A stretch of 64,000 nucleotides of DNA from assembly GCF_023703375.1 (NCBI RefSeq), contig NZ_JAMQGO010000006.1, positions 124,001 to 188,000 of the forward strand. Direction: 5' to 3'. The stretch comes from Lutimaribacter degradans (GTDB lineage Bacteria > Pseudomonadota > Alphaproteobacteria > Rhodobacterales > Rhodobacteraceae). A model generated the notes under the pieces. That model saw only the letters and a program-made list of their open reading frames with translations. It had not been told where the DNA came from and did not search any database. The first letter of the stretch is position 1. Every line of letters starts with the position of its first letter. Both the position numbers and the translations under genes were made by a program. Positions 34,776-46,198 of this stretch are shown here, piece by piece.

Positions 34776-36311
34776 ATGGGTATCCAAGCGGCAGAGATTT
34801 CTGCGATCCTGAAGGACCAGATCAAGAATTTCGGTCAAGAGGCCGAGGTGGCCGAGGTTGGCCGGGTGCTGTCGGTTGGCGACGGTATTGCCCGTGTGCA
34901 TGGCCTCGACAACATTCAGGCCGGTGAGATGGTCGAATTTCCCGGTGGTATTCAGGGCATGGCCCTGAACCTGGAAGCCGACAATGTCGGTATCGTGATC
35001 TTCGGCTCGGACCGTGAAATTGGCGAAGGTGACACGGTAAAGCGCACCAACTCGATCGTGGACGTGCCCACCGGCCCCGAATTGCTGGGTCGCGTCGTCG
35101 ATGGCCTGGGCAATCCGGTGGATGGCAAGGGCCCGATCAAGGCGACCGAGCGTCGCGTGGCCGACGTCAAGGCGCCGGGCATCATCCCGCGTAAATCGGT
35201 GCACGAGCCGATGGCAACCGGCCTCAAGGCCGTTGACGCCATGATCCCGATCGGCCGTGGCCAGCGCGAGCTGATCATTGGCGACCGTCAGACTGGCAAG
35301 ACCGCCGTGGCGCTCGACACGATCCTGAACCAGAAAACCTACAACGACGCTGCAAAAGACGAGAGCGACAAGCTGTATTGCGTCTACGTCGCCATCGGCC
35401 AGAAGCGGTCGACCGTGGCCCAGCTCGTGAAGAAACTGGAAGAAAGCGGCGCTATCGAATACTCGATCGTGGTGGCTGCCACCGCGTCGGACCCCGCGCC
35501 GATGCAGTTCCTGGCGCCCTATGCCGCGACAGCGATGGCCGAGTATTTCCGCGACAACGGCAAGCACGCGCTGATCATCTATGATGACTTGTCGAAGCAA
35601 GCCGTGGCCTACCGCCAGATGTCGCTGCTGCTGCGCCGCCCGCCGGGCCGCGAAGCCTACCCCGGCGACGTTTTCTACCTGCACTCCCGCCTGCTGGAGC
35701 GTTCGGCCAAGCTGAACGAGGATAACGGCTCGGGCTCGCTGACCGCGTTGCCGATCATCGAAACCCAGGGCGGCGACGTGTCGGCCTTTATTCCGACCAA
35801 CGTGATCTCGATCACCGATGGCCAGATATTCTTGGAAACGGAACTGTTTTACCAAGGTATCCGTCCGGCCGTGAACACGGGTCTGTCGGTTTCGCGCGTT
35901 GGGTCGTCGGCCCAGACGAACGCGATGAAATCGGTCGCTGGTCCGGTGAAGCTGTCGCTGGCACAGTATCGTGAAATGGCGGCATTCGCTCAGTTCGGCT
36001 CCGACCTCGACGCTGCTACCCAGCAGTTGCTGAACCGTGGTGCACGCCTGACCGAACTGATGAAGCAGCCGCAGTATTCGCCGCTGACAAACTCCGAGAT
36101 CGTCTGCGTGATCTACGCCGGCACCAACGGCTATCTCGACAATATCGACGTCAAGGATGTGGGTCGTTTCGAACAAGGCCTGCTGAAACACCTGCGCGGC
36201 AAGCACCAGGGCCTGCTGGACTGGCTCACCACCGAAGACCCCAAGGTAAAGGGTGAGGCCGAAGACAAGATCAAGGCCGCGCTGGACGAATACGCCGCCG
36301 ATTTCTCGTAA
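34776..36311 (+). CDS. atpA: ATP synthase F1 alpha subunit
   Basis: The 511-residue non-catalytic alpha subunit. The nucleotide-binding P-loop is [14 protein letters not shown] near residue 170, followed by [14 protein letters not shown] and the signature [17 protein letters not shown]. It forms the alpha3beta3 hexamer with AtpD on the inner membrane. Length and motifs are normal. Confidence 0.98.
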   Translation: MGIQAAEISAILKDQIKNFGQEAEVAEVGRVLSVGDGIARVHGLDNIQAGEMVEFPGGIQGMALNLEADNVGIVIFGSDREIGEGDTVKRTNSIVDVPTGPELLGRVVDGLGNPVDGKGPIKATERRVADVKAPGIIPRKSVHEPMATGLKAVDAMIPIGRGQRELIIGDRQTGKTAVALDTILNQKTYNDAAKDESDKLYCVYVAIGQKRSTVAQLVKKLEESGAIEYSIVVAATASDPAPMQFLAPYAATAMAEYFRDNGKHALIIYDDLSKQAVAYRQMSLLLRRPPGREAYPGDVFYLHSRLLERSAKLNEDNGSGSLTALPIIETQGGDVSAFIPTNVISITDGQIFLETELFYQGIRPAVNTGLSVSRVGSSAQTNAMKSVAGPVKLSLAQYREMAAFAQFGSDLDAATQQLLNRGARLTELMKQPQYSPLTNSEIVCVIYAGTNGYLDNIDVKDVGRFEQGLLKHLRGKHQGLLDWLTTEDPKVKGEAEDKIKAALDEYAADFS

Positions 36312-36323
36312 GGAGACGAGGCT

Positions 36324-37208
36324 ATGCCAAGTCTTAAGGACCTGAAAAACCGGATCGAGTCGGTCAAATCGACCCGCAAGATCACAAAGGCCATGCAGAT
36401 GGTGGCCGCCGCGAAGCTGCGGCGGGCACAGGATGCGGCCGAGTCGGCCCGCCCCTATGCTGAACGGTTCAATGCCGTTCTGGCAGGGCTGGCGGCCTCG
36501 GTCGGCGATTCCGACAGCGCGCCCAAGCTGCTGACGGGAACCGGAAAGGATGACGTGCACCTATTGGTCGTGATGACGGCCGAGCGCGGGCTTTGCGGCG
36601 GCTTCAACGCCAACATCGCCAAGCTGGCCAAGAACCATGCTGCCAAGCTCAAAGGGCAGGGCAAGACAGTCAAAATCCTGACTGTCGGCAAGAAGGGCCG
36701 CGACAGCATGAGGCGGGACTATGGTGACCTGTTCGTCGGTCACGTGGACCTGACCGAGGTCAAACGAGTGGGCTACACGGACGCGCAGGGCATTGCGCGG
36801 GATATCCTGAACCGTTTTGACGACGGTGAATTCGACGTTGCAACGATCTTCTACTCGGAGTTCGTGAACGTCGTCAGCCAGATTCCGACCGCCCAGCAGA
36901 TCATCCCGGCCGATTACGACACCGCGGACGAGGGCGACAGCGACGGCAGCACCACGCTGTACGATTACGAGCCGGACGAAGAGGCCATTCTGGCCGATCT
37001 TTTGCCGCGCGGCGTGGCGACGCAGATTTTCACAGCGCTGCTGGAAAACGCGGCGTCCGAACAGGGCGCGCGCATGTCGGCGATGGACAACGCTACACGC
37101 AACGCGGGCGAAATGATCGACAAGCTGACGATCGAATACAACCGCTCGCGCCAGGCCGTGATCACCAACGAGCTTATTGAAATCATCTCGGGCGCCGAGG
37201 CGCTCTAA
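36324..37208 (+). CDS. atpG: ATP synthase F1 gamma subunit
   Basis: The 294-residue central rotor shaft. It starts [20 protein letters not shown], with [16 protein letters not shown] in the long N-terminal helix and the signature [21 protein letters not shown] before the C-terminal helix. It lies between the alpha and beta genes, 12 bp after atpA, behind AAGGAGA. Confidence 0.97.
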   Translation: MPSLKDLKNRIESVKSTRKITKAMQMVAAAKLRRAQDAAESARPYAERFNAVLAGLAASVGDSDSAPKLLTGTGKDDVHLLVVMTAERGLCGGFNANIAKLAKNHAAKLKGQGKTVKILTVGKKGRDSMRRDYGDLFVGHVDLTEVKRVGYTDAQGIARDILNRFDDGEFDVATIFYSEFVNVVSQIPTAQQIIPADYDTADEGDSDGSTTLYDYEPDEEAILADLLPRGVATQIFTALLENAASEQGARMSAMDNATRNAGEMIDKLTIEYNRSRQAVITNELIEIISGAEAL

Positions 37209-37226
37209 GAGGACGGAGACGAATAG

Positions 37227-38651
<1,425 letters not shown>

Positions 38652-38719
38652 CCTGGGATCAGCGGGCGCCCGTCGCCGACGCGCGCCCCGGCCCGGGGAC
38701 ACTCGCAAGGAGAATTACG

Positions 38720-39151
38720 ATGGCAGAGACAATGCAATTCGACCTCGTCAGCCCGGAACGGCGCGTTGCGTCGCTTCAGGTGGCGGCGGTTCAGATCCCC
38801 GGCGCTGATGGCGATCTTACGGCGATGAAAGACCATGCGCCGTTGATTACCACCCTGCGTCCCGGTGTTCTGAGCGTGGACGGCCCGGACGGGGAGGCCA
38901 AGTTTGTCGTGACCGGCGGTTTCGCCGAGATCAGCAGCGCGGGCGCCAGCATCCTGGCCGAGCGGGCTGTGCCCGTCGAGGACATGACGCAAGAGATTTA
39001 CCACGATATGGTCAAATCTGCGCATGAGGCTCACGCGAAGGCGCGTGAGACCTTCCAGAACGAGCCCGGCCCGGTGGATGACGCCGCAAAGTTGCTGGCA
39101 GACATGGTTGCCATGGGCGACCATATCGGGATTTCACCGCCCAACCTGTGA
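38720..39151 (+). CDS. atpC: ATP synthase F1 epsilon subunit
   Basis: A 143-residue epsilon subunit ([44 protein letters not shown]), which forms the lower rotor and can inhibit hydrolysis through its C-terminal helices. It is the last gene of the operon, 68 bp after atpD, behind AAGGAGAA, and is followed by a strong terminator. Confidence 0.95.
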   Translation: MAETMQFDLVSPERRVASLQVAAVQIPGADGDLTAMKDHAPLITTLRPGVLSVDGPDGEAKFVVTGGFAEISSAGASILAERAVPVEDMTQEIYHDMVKSAHEAHAKARETFQNEPGPVDDAAKLLADMVAMGDHIGISPPNL

Positions 39152-39170
39152 TCTGGGTACCCAAGGTTCA

Positions 39171-39198
39171 AAGCCCCCGTCTTGGACGGGGGCTTTTT
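39171..39198 (+). terminator. Rho-independent terminator of the atp operon
   Basis: AAGCCCCCGTC at 39171-39181 pairs perfectly with GACGGGGGCTT at 39185-39195, with a three-base loop and a run of five Ts. It ends the atpHAGDC transcript. Confidence 0.9.
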
Positions 39199-39267
39199 CA
39201 TTTTTGTTCCAAAATTATGCCGAATTTGTCCAGTATGGTAGGCTGAAGGCGAAAGAGTTCAGATCTG

Positions 39268-39618
39268 ATGAAAAAACTGGGAACGCACAGAATCGGCATC
39301 GATCAGGGCGACAATGTTCTGTTTTCCGACTACGAAGACGGCGGCGAAATGTGGACGGGCGACGGCCCGCGCGAAAGACGGAAATCCGTAGACTTCTCCG
39401 AGCGATTCTGCTCGCCGCCGGTGGTGCAGTGTTCGCTCAGTATGTGGGATGTTGATCACGCCACGAACGTGCGCGCCGATGTCAGCGCCGAAAATATCAG
39501 CGACACCGGCTTTGACCTGGTTTTTCGAACATGGGGCAATACGCGCGTGGCCCGCGCCCGCGTCGGCTGGATGGCGATCGGCGAGGTCAGCAACGACGAC
39601 GATTGGGATCTGTACTGA
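39268..39618 (+). CDS. H-type lectin domain protein
   Basis: A 116-residue protein that is almost entirely one H-type lectin domain: FSERFCSPPVVQCSLSMWDVD, NVRADVSAENISDTGFDLVF, RTWGNTRVARARVGWMAIG. The domain is known from snail agglutinin and discoidin, where it binds GalNAc as a hexamer. No signal peptide is visible, so its location and ligand are unknown. It stands alone after the ATP synthase terminator, convergent with prs. Confidence 0.75.
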   Translation: MKKLGTHRIGIDQGDNVLFSDYEDGGEMWTGDGPRERRKSVDFSERFCSPPVVQCSLSMWDVDHATNVRADVSAENISDTGFDLVFRTWGNTRVARARVGWMAIGEVSNDDDWDLY

Positions 39619-39641
39619 CCACGCGCGATACTGCCGCGGTT

Positions 39642-40652
39642 TTACAGGATACCTTCGTAAATCGGGCCGAGCGTTTCGGTTTCGAACAGCGACGACACGC
39701 TTGTGCCATTCCAGATATTCAGGATGGCCTGCGCAAAGATCGGTGCTGTTGGCAAGATCCGGATGTTGGATGCTGCTTTGACATTGTCTGTCGCCTCGAT
39801 CGAGTCGGTGATGACAAGGGAGTTCATCACCGATTTGGTTATCCGTTCGACCGCAGGGCCCGACAGCACGCCATGCGTGATGTAGCTGTGCACCTCGGTT
39901 GCGCCATGTGACATCAGCACTTCGGCGGCCTTGCACAAGGTCCCGGCGGTGTCGCAGATATCGTCGACGATGATACATTTCTTGCCGGAGACATCTCCGA
40001 TCACAGTCATTTCCGCGATCTCGCCCGGCCTTTCACGGCGTTTGTCGACGATCGACAGCGGTGCGTTAATCCGCTTGGCAAGTTCACGTGCCCGCGCCAC
40101 GCCGCCCACATCGGGGCTGACCACCATCACATCTTCCAGCGTATCCTTGAACTGGTGCAGAATATCCAGTGCGAAAACCGGCGAGGCATAAAGGTTATCG
40201 ACCGGGATATCGAAGAAGCCCTGAATCTGGGCGGCGTGGAGATCCATGGTCAGCACCCGTTCGATTCCGGCTTCGACCATCATGTTGGCCACCAGCTTGG
40301 CGGAAATGGGCGTGCGCGCCTTCGAGCGACGATCTTGCCGCGCGTAGCCGAAATACGGGATCACGGCGGTGATCCGCGATGCCGAAGACCGCCGCAGCGC
40401 GTCTGAAATGATCAGCAGCTCCATCAGGTTGTCATTGGCCGGGTTCGAAGTCGGCTGAATGATGAACATGTCTTCGCCGCGGACGTTTTCGTAAACTTCG
40501 ACGAAAATCTCCTGGTCGTTGAAACGCTCCACGCGGGCATCGACTAGGTTTTGCGAAATGCCGCGATGCATCGACATCCGGCGGGCGATGGCGTTGGCCA
40601 GAGGCAGATTGGCATTGCCGGTGATAAGTTTGGGTTCGGTCATGGAGGGCAT
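39642..40652 (-). CDS. prs: Ribose-phosphate pyrophosphokinase
   Basis: A 336-residue PRPP synthase that makes 5-phosphoribosyl diphosphate for nucleotides, histidine and tryptophan. The pyrophosphokinase motif is [18 protein letters not shown], and the PRPP-binding loop is [30 protein letters not shown] is typical of the N-terminal half. ATG 40652 follows GGAACAG; ATG 40643 lacks a ribosome site. The C-terminal part is normal. Confidence 0.96.
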   Translation of the reverse strand: MPSMTEPKLITGNANLPLANAIARRMSMHRGISQNLVDARVERFNDQEIFVEVYENVRGEDMFIIQPTSNPANDNLMELLIISDALRRSSASRITAVIPYFGYARQDRRSKARTPISAKLVANMMVEAGIERVLTMDLHAAQIQGFFDIPVDNLYASPVFALDILHQFKDTLEDVMVVSPDVGGVARARELAKRINAPLSIVDKRRERPGEIAEMTVIGDVSGKKCIIVDDICDTAGTLCKAAEVLMSHGATEVHSYITHGVLSGPAVERITKSVMNSLVITDSIEATDNVKAASNIRILPTAPIFAQAILNIWNGTSVSSLFETETLGPIYEGIL

Positions 40653-40755
40653 GAGGACTGTTCCGGGAAAGCTGTGAATGACAGATTCGTGACGTTGACA
40701 CTGCCTATCATCTGAATACGTTCGGGCAAACCTATGCATTCGGGGAGCCGCGCAA

Positions 40756-41355
40756 ATGGCCCATGTCGATTACTTTTTCTCCACCCTATCGCCCTATTGC
40801 TACCTGGCGGGCGGCCGGTTGGAGAAAATCGCCGCACACCACGGCGCGACCATCACCTATAAACCCTTTGACCTGGTTGCCGCCTTTCCGCGCACCGGCG
40901 GCGCCCCTGTCGATCAGCGCCACCCATCCCGCACCGCCTATCGCGCCCAAGAGCTGCCGCGCCAGGCGAAGAAACTGGGAATGCCGTTGAATTTCCAACC
41001 CGCACATTTCCCGACGAATGCAGCGCCGTCTTCTTATGCGATCATAGCGGCACAGTCGGCGGAAGGTGGCGACCTGGGGGGGCTGGTGCATGGTATCTTG
41101 CGCGCCGTCTGGGTCGAGCAAAAGGATATCGCGCAGGATGACGTGATCCGCGGTTGCCTGTCGGCCGCCGGTTTCGATCCGAGCCTGGCCGACAAGGGGC
41201 TGCTGGCAGGGGCCGAAACTTATGCTGCAAATACCGAAGAGGCCGTCACGCGCGGGGTATTCGGTGCGCCCTTTTATATCACCGACGGGGGGCAGATGTT
41301 CTGGGGGCAGGATCGGCTGGCAGACCTTGATGCCCACCTGGCGGGGGATCTGTGA
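40756..41355 (+). CDS. 2-hydroxychromene-2-carboxylate isomerase/DsbA-family protein
   Basis: A 199-residue thioredoxin-fold protein of the kappa-class GST/HCCA isomerase group. It opens [16 protein letters not shown], where the serine in the SPYCYL turn takes the place of the DsbA active cysteine and would contact glutathione. Near the end [22 protein letters not shown] is the family hallmark. True isomerases act in naphthalene degradation; here there is no such context, so a general glutathione-linked role is more likely. The stop overlaps the next gene (TGATG). Confidence 0.85.
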   Translation: MAHVDYFFSTLSPYCYLAGGRLEKIAAHHGATITYKPFDLVAAFPRTGGAPVDQRHPSRTAYRAQELPRQAKKLGMPLNFQPAHFPTNAAPSSYAIIAAQSAEGGDLGGLVHGILRAVWVEQKDIAQDDVIRGCLSAAGFDPSLADKGLLAGAETYAANTEEAVTRGVFGAPFYITDGGQMFWGQDRLADLDAHLAGDL

Positions 41356-42191
41356 TGCCTGTCGATCGGCGTGGTGGCGTGGATACGCATTGGGTGCGCA
41401 TGGGGCACGGCCACCGCAAGGCCCTGTTGCTGCATTGTTCGTTGGGTCATTCCGGTGGCTGGCAGGGCGTGGCGCGGTACCTGGACGACATGCTGGACAT
41501 GACGGCCTTTGATTTGCCGGGCCATGGCCGCAGCGCGGATTGGGACGGGGTCAGCGACCTGCAAACCGTGTCGATGAACATGGCGCTGGATTTTCTGGAT
41601 CCTGACCAGCCGTTGGACCTGATCGGCCACAGTTTCGGCGGTACGATTGCCCTGCGCATCGCGGTTGAGCGACCGGAACTGGTGCGCAGCCTTGTGTTGA
41701 TCGAGCCGGTGTTCTTTGCCGTGGCCATGGCCGATCGGCCTGACCTGCTGGACATGCATGATCAGGACCTGGGGCCCTACTACCGCGCGATGCAGGCGGG
41801 TGAGTTGGAAGAGGCCACGCGCATCTTCAGCGGTTTCTGGGGCGATGGCCGCGCGTGGGATACGATCCCGGCGCCGCAGCGCGCCGCCATGGTCAAGCGT
41901 ATTCGCCTCGTGCATGCAGGCCACCCGCAGATCTATGGCGACAAGGCCGGTATCCTTGCCAGTGGCGCGCTTGATCGTCTGTCACATCCGACCCTGCTGA
42001 TCGAGGGGGGCGACTCGCCCCCCTATGTCGCGGCCATCAATGACGGCTTGATGAAGCGCTTGCGGCGGGCCGAACGGATCGTTGTCGATGGGGCAGGGCA
42101 CATGGTCCCGATCACCCACCCAGAAGAAGTGGCCGCGCAGGTGCGCGGTTTCCTTGAAAGCGTGCCCGAGAAACAGCCGGTGCTGCCCTGA
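41355..42191 (+). CDS. Alpha/beta-fold hydrolase
   Basis: A 278-residue hydrolase. The oxyanion region is LLHCSLGHSGGW, the nucleophile elbow GHSFGG near residue 95, and the catalytic histidine lies in GAGHMVPITHPEEVA. The cap domain spans roughly residues 125-205. The substrate is unknown; carbon-carbon or ester hydrolysis are both possible. It is translationally coupled to the isomerase-like gene, and the two probably act together. Confidence 0.85.
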   Translation: MPVDRRGGVDTHWVRMGHGHRKALLLHCSLGHSGGWQGVARYLDDMLDMTAFDLPGHGRSADWDGVSDLQTVSMNMALDFLDPDQPLDLIGHSFGGTIALRIAVERPELVRSLVLIEPVFFAVAMADRPDLLDMHDQDLGPYYRAMQAGELEEATRIFSGFWGDGRAWDTIPAPQRAAMVKRIRLVHAGHPQIYGDKAGILASGALDRLSHPTLLIEGGDSPPYVAAINDGLMKRLRRAERIVVDGAGHMVPITHPEEVAAQVRGFLESVPEKQPVLP

Positions 42192-42197
42192 CGCGGG

Positions 42198-43244
42198 TCA
42201 GCCTTTCGCGATCTCGACGAACTGGTCGATCTGTTTTGCGCTGATCGACCAGTCGGCCACCAGGCGGCAGGGCAGCGGTTCGTCCGGGTCGCCCTTGTTC
42301 AGGTCGCCATCCAGCACGTAATACATGGCGCCGGCCTTGTTCAGCCGCTGATGCGCGGCGCGGGGCATTTGCGCGAAGATGATATTGGCCTCCGGCTGGT
42401 GCAGCATCTCGACACCGGGTATTCCGGCCAACCCATCGGCCAGGCGCCTGCAATTGGCGTTGGCCGCGCGGGCCGACGTCAGCCACAGGTCGTCGGTCAG
42501 ATAGGCCTCCATCTGGGCGGAAAGATACCGGTGCTTGGAAAACAGATGGGCGCCCCGCTTGCGCCGCAGTTCGAACTCCCACGCTTTCTCGGGGTTGAAG
42601 AAAATCACCGCCTCGACCCCGGGGCAGCCGTTTTTCGTGCCGCCGAAACTGACCGCGTCGATACCCGCCTTCCACGTCATTTCCGCCGGGCTGCAGCCGA
42701 GCGCCACCAGGGCGTTGGCAAAGCGCGCGCCGTCCAGATGCGCCTTTTGGCCAAAGTCACGGGCGACGCCTGTCAACGCGGCCAGTTCTTCCAGGCTGTA
42801 GACGCGGCCCTTTTCGGTAACCTGCGTGATCGAGACCGGGCCACGCTGCGGCCCATGAACACCGCGGGTTTCCTCGGCGGCCATTGCCTTGTGCAGGGTG
42901 TCTGGTGTCATCTTGTCGCTGTCGCCCACAAGCGTCAGCTTGGCACCACCCATGTAGAACTCGGGTGCGTTGCACTCGTCCTCGTGGATGTGGGCCACGG
43001 GTGAGCAGAATACCGTCTGCCAGGGCTCGCTCATGCAGGCCAGAGCCAGAGAATTGGCCGCGGTGCCGGTGGCCACAAGGTAAACCGCCGCCTCTGGCGC
43101 TTCGAACAGCTCGCGAATACGGGCCCGGACACGCTCCATGATGGTGTCGGCCCCATAAGGCAGGGCATAGCCTGCGTTGGCGTCAATCAATGCCTGCATT
43201 ATGGACGGATGCGCAGGCCCTGCATTGTCAGAGGCAAAAAACAT
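42198..43244 (-). CDS. Low-specificity L-threonine aldolase
   Basis: A 348-residue PLP enzyme of the fold-type I beta-eliminating lyase group, which splits threonine or allo-threonine to glycine and acetaldehyde. It starts MFFASDNAGPAHPSIMQAL, contains ATGTAANSLALA, HLDGARFANAL and the PLP lysine in VSFGGTKNGCPG. Start ATG 43244 overlaps the stop of UPF0260 upstream. It is last in a leftward operon with UPF0260 and ribF. Confidence 0.9.
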   Translation of the reverse strand: MFFASDNAGPAHPSIMQALIDANAGYALPYGADTIMERVRARIRELFEAPEAAVYLVATGTAANSLALACMSEPWQTVFCSPVAHIHEDECNAPEFYMGGAKLTLVGDSDKMTPDTLHKAMAAEETRGVHGPQRGPVSITQVTEKGRVYSLEELAALTGVARDFGQKAHLDGARFANALVALGCSPAEMTWKAGIDAVSFGGTKNGCPGVEAVIFFNPEKAWEFELRRKRGAHLFSKHRYLSAQMEAYLTDDLWLTSARAANANCRRLADGLAGIPGVEMLHQPEANIIFAQMPRAAHQRLNKAGAMYYVLDGDLNKGDPDEPLPCRLVADWSISAKQIDQFVEIAKG

Positions 43245-43696
43245 CAGGTGGGCTCCTCGATTATGTGATCTTCCCAATCGTCGTCGTCGATTTCGAATTC
43301 TGGCACGGTACGGGCCTGCATGGAAACGCCCGCGCGGTGCACGCTGTCCGGATCGCCCGAGAGCAGCGGATGCCAATCAAACAAAGGCTGACCCTGCCAA
43401 AGCAGCTTGTAGGCACAGGTTTCGGGCATCCAGTACAAGTTCCGATCCATGTTGCCGGGCTTGAGAACGATGCATTCGGGCACGAATTGATGACGTATCT
43501 GGTACTGGCTGCACCGACAGGTCGCATCGTCGAACAGGCGGCAGGCGACATTAGTCAGCGCCACCTCGCCGGTGTCTTCGTCTTCTAGCTTGTTCATGCA
43601 GCATTTGCCGCAGCCGTCGCACAGCGCCTCCCACTCGGCATGGGTCATCCGTTCCAGCGGCACGGTTTCCCAGAAGCGTGGGCGCAGCGACGTCAT
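43244..43696 (-). CDS. UPF0260 (YcgN/YkgJ-like) cysteine-cluster protein
   Basis: A 150-residue protein with the YkgJ-type cluster CDGCGKCC near residue 26 and more cysteines in ACRLFDDATCRCSQY and PETCAYKLLW, which probably bind zinc or an iron-sulfur cluster. The function is unknown. Start at ATG 43696 (TSLRPRFWE), which overlaps the end of ribF. Confidence 0.87.
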   Translation of the reverse strand: MTSLRPRFWETVPLERMTHAEWEALCDGCGKCCMNKLEDEDTGEVALTNVACRLFDDATCRCSQYQIRHQFVPECIVLKPGNMDRNLYWMPETCAYKLLWQGQPLFDWHPLLSGDPDSVHRAGVSMQARTVPEFEIDDDDWEDHIIEEPT

Positions 43697-44631
43697 AGCG
43701 CGCCAAGGATGTCGCGGGCGCGGCCGCAATCTGCATCCATCTGGGCGATCAGCGCATCGAGACCGTCAAAGTTTTCTTCGGGGCGCAGAAACTCGACCAG
43801 CCCAATCGACAGTTCCGCACCGTAAAGGTCACCGGAGAAATCGAAAATGAAGGTTTCCAGGTTGGGGCGCTCGCCATTGAACATCGGTCGCACGCCGATG
43901 GATGCCGCGCCGTGATAGGCGCCCTTGTGCGGCCCGTCCAGAACGTCGACCAGCACGGCATAGACGCCGAAACGAGGCGGGTGCAGCCCGTCTATCGACA
44001 TGTTCGCGGTGGGATAGCCCAGCTCCCGGCCACGCTGTTCGCCGCCGATCACGGCACCGTCGATGCGGTGCCAGTGGCCCAGCATGGCAGCCGCGTCGCG
44101 CGGGCGGCCTTCGGCCAGCGCATTGCGGATCGCGGTCGAGGAAACCTCGCCCTGTTCGCCGGCAATCAGCTTGGCAACCGTCACGCCGAAACCCATTTGC
44201 CGGCCAAACCTTTGCAGGTCGTCCGCGTCGCCCGCACGGCCCTTGCCGAAACAGAAATCGGCCCCGACAACGACGTGGCGCAGGCCGAGGCCATCGTGAA
44301 TCACGTTGCGTGCGAAATCCTCGGGAGAGAGGCTGGCCAGGGCGGCGTTAAACTTCAATTCGTACAGCCGTTCAATTCCCAGCTTTTGCAGCCGGTGTGC
44401 GCGGGCCTCGGGGCCCATCAGACGAAAGGGCGGGGCATCGGGTGCGAAATACTGGCGCGGGTGTGGCTCGAACGTCATCACGCCCAGCGGTGCGCCGATG
44501 GCATCGCCGGCGGCGCGGGCCTGGTCTATCACCGATTGGTGGCCCATGTGCACGCCGTCGAAATTACCGATGGCTGCGCTGGCACCCCGGTCTTCCTCGG
44601 CCACGAATGTATAGTCGCGGATGATACGCAT
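43693..44631 (-). CDS. ribF: Bifunctional riboflavin kinase/FAD synthetase
   Basis: A 312-residue enzyme that makes FMN and FAD from riboflavin. The N-terminal nucleotidyltransferase half has AIGNFDGVHMGHQSV, VVGADFCFGKGRAG and EVSSTAIRNAL; the C-terminal kinase half has GRELGYPTANM and AASIGVRPMFNG. Start ATG 44631 (MRIIRDY). Order and length are normal. It is first in the ribF-UPF0260-aldolase run. Confidence 0.95.
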   Translation of the reverse strand: MRIIRDYTFVAEEDRGASAAIGNFDGVHMGHQSVIDQARAAGDAIGAPLGVMTFEPHPRQYFAPDAPPFRLMGPEARAHRLQKLGIERLYELKFNAALASLSPEDFARNVIHDGLGLRHVVVGADFCFGKGRAGDADDLQRFGRQMGFGVTVAKLIAGEQGEVSSTAIRNALAEGRPRDAAAMLGHWHRIDGAVIGGEQRGRELGYPTANMSIDGLHPPRFGVYAVLVDVLDGPHKGAYHGAASIGVRPMFNGERPNLETFIFDFSGDLYGAELSIGLVEFLRPEENFDGLDALIAQMDADCGRARDILGAL

Positions 44632-44681
44632 GGGCGCAGGGTTAGCCGCGCGTGCAAGATGGTGCAAGCGGCGAAAGTTGC

Positions 44682-45125
44682 CTAGTCGAACTTGCCCGAG
44701 GGGGCCAGCACGGTGGCTTCGCCGATCAGCACTTTCTTTCCATCGACCGTGCAGCGGGTTTCCAGGCGCACGCGACGCTTGGCGTGGTCAATGCCGATCA
44801 CCTCGACCTCGGCCAGAACGGTGTCGCCGGGGCGTACGGGGCCCAGGAATGTAAGGGACTGGCCCATGTAGATCGTGCCGTGGCCCGGCAGTTGCTCGCC
44901 TATCACTGCCGAGATCAGGCCGGCCGTCAGCATCCCGTGGGCAATACGCCCTTCGAAAATCGTTTCGCTGGCGTAATCGGCGTCCATATGCACCGGGTTG
45001 CGGTCGGTCGATACCCGGGCGAACATTTCGATATCTTCGTCGGTGATGGTTTTGCGCAGGTGGCGCACCATTCCCATCTCGATCTCCTCGATCGTGATGG
45101 TTCCGCGCGGCAGGTTGTCCAACAT
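44682..45125 (-). CDS. MaoC-like (R)-specific enoyl-CoA hydratase
   Basis: A 147-residue hot-dog fold protein. The hydratase motif is ARVSTDRNPVHMDADYA (Asp and His are the catalytic pair), followed by GRIAHGML. It hydrates trans-2-enoyl-CoA, linking beta-oxidation to polyhydroxyalkanoate or acting in an acyl-CoA pathway; short MaoC proteins of this length include PhaJ. I chose ATG 45125 because GGAGGG lies five bases before it; ATG 45167 is an alternative. Confidence 0.87.
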   Translation of the reverse strand: MLDNLPRGTITIEEIEMGMVRHLRKTITDEDIEMFARVSTDRNPVHMDADYASETIFEGRIAHGMLTAGLISAVIGEQLPGHGTIYMGQSLTFLGPVRPGDTVLAEVEVIGIDHAKRRVRLETRCTVDGKKVLIGEATVLAPSGKFD

Positions 45126-45226
45126 CCGACCCTCCGTCTGGTCGTTCAGGTAATTTTCGGACGACAATTCGCCCCATGCGGCAACTTTATTTCTTTGCAG
45201 GCGCAGAAAATCAAGCGTTAAATATA

Positions 45227-46102
45227 TCAGCGCAACTGCCCGATGGCATAGGTCGGGCTGGACATTTCATTTTCCAGATAGGCATTTAACGCGTCTGGGT
45301 CAGGCTGCTGCGCGGTTTTGGTTTCCGCCCTGGCCAGCCCGCCGGTGATGAACAGGGAATCGATATCCTCGCCCATGGCCCCTTGAACGTCGGTGGCGAT
45401 ACCATCGCCCACGGCCAGAATCGCCCCGTTGCGCACGTCGCGCCCCAGGGCGGTCAGGCGGCGGCGCGCCAGGTCGTAGATGGGCGGATGCGGCTTGCCG
45501 AAATAAAGGCTTTCGCCCCCCATCTCGGTATAAAGCCGGGCCAGCGCCCCGGCGCACCATTCGCGCACCTCGCCCCGGTCGACAACGATATCGGGATTGG
45601 CACAAAGCAGCTTAAGCCCTTTCTGCTTTGCGTACAGAAACTGGGGGCGGTTCACATCCGGGTCGGCCATGGGGTCGAAAGGTCCGCAGCAAACGATACC
45701 TTCCGCATCTTTCAGGTCGACCATCTGGATATCGACAGGATCCTCGATGATCTCCATAGGCGCAAAGAAACCTTGGTCACGCTCCCATTCGCCCATGAAC
45801 CAAACTTTTTCACCGACAAAACCACGGAACATCGCGGCGCGTGCGCTGTCACCGCTGGTGGCGATCGTGTCCCATGCATCGTCGGGCACGCCGAATATGT
45901 GCAATTGCTCTTCCACGCCCTTGCGGGGCTTGGGCGAATTGGTGACCAGCACGACCGTGCCGCCCCTTTGGCGATAGCCCTGCAACGCCGCCACGGCCGA
46001 AGGGATGGCCTGCACCCCGTCATGCACGCACCCCCAAAGATCGACGAACATCGCGTCGTAACGGTCAGAGATATCGGCAAGCGATTCGATGATCTGGGTC
46101 AT
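45227..46102 (-). CDS. HAD superfamily (subfamily IIA, TIGR01459-like) hydrolase
   Basis: A 291-residue NagD-like phosphatase. The nucleophile loop reads MFVDLWGCVHDG, so the second aspartate of the usual DxD is a tryptophan, which I recall as normal for this subgroup. VLVTNSPKPRKG gives motif II and FGKPHPPIYDLA plus AVGDGIATDVQGA give motifs III and IV. The substrate is not known. It stands upstream of the MaoC gene on the same strand. Confidence 0.85.
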   Translation of the reverse strand: MTQIIESLADISDRYDAMFVDLWGCVHDGVQAIPSAVAALQGYRQRGGTVVLVTNSPKPRKGVEEQLHIFGVPDDAWDTIATSGDSARAAMFRGFVGEKVWFMGEWERDQGFFAPMEIIEDPVDIQMVDLKDAEGIVCCGPFDPMADPDVNRPQFLYAKQKGLKLLCANPDIVVDRGEVREWCAGALARLYTEMGGESLYFGKPHPPIYDLARRRLTALGRDVRNGAILAVGDGIATDVQGAMGEDIDSLFITGGLARAETKTAQQPDPDALNAYLENEMSSPTYAIGQLR

Positions 46103-46198
46103 GGCGGGCCCTTTCTGGCACTATGGAGTCCATGCAAAAGACAAACACGTGCTATATGCATCGCCCGCGCCGGATTGGCCACAGCTTGCTTGTGCCTG

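Noticed and set aside
45227-46102. Inactive HAD protein (DxD changed to DLW)
   Set aside because: I recall that this subfamily normally has tryptophan there. The remaining motifs are intact, so loss of function is not shown.
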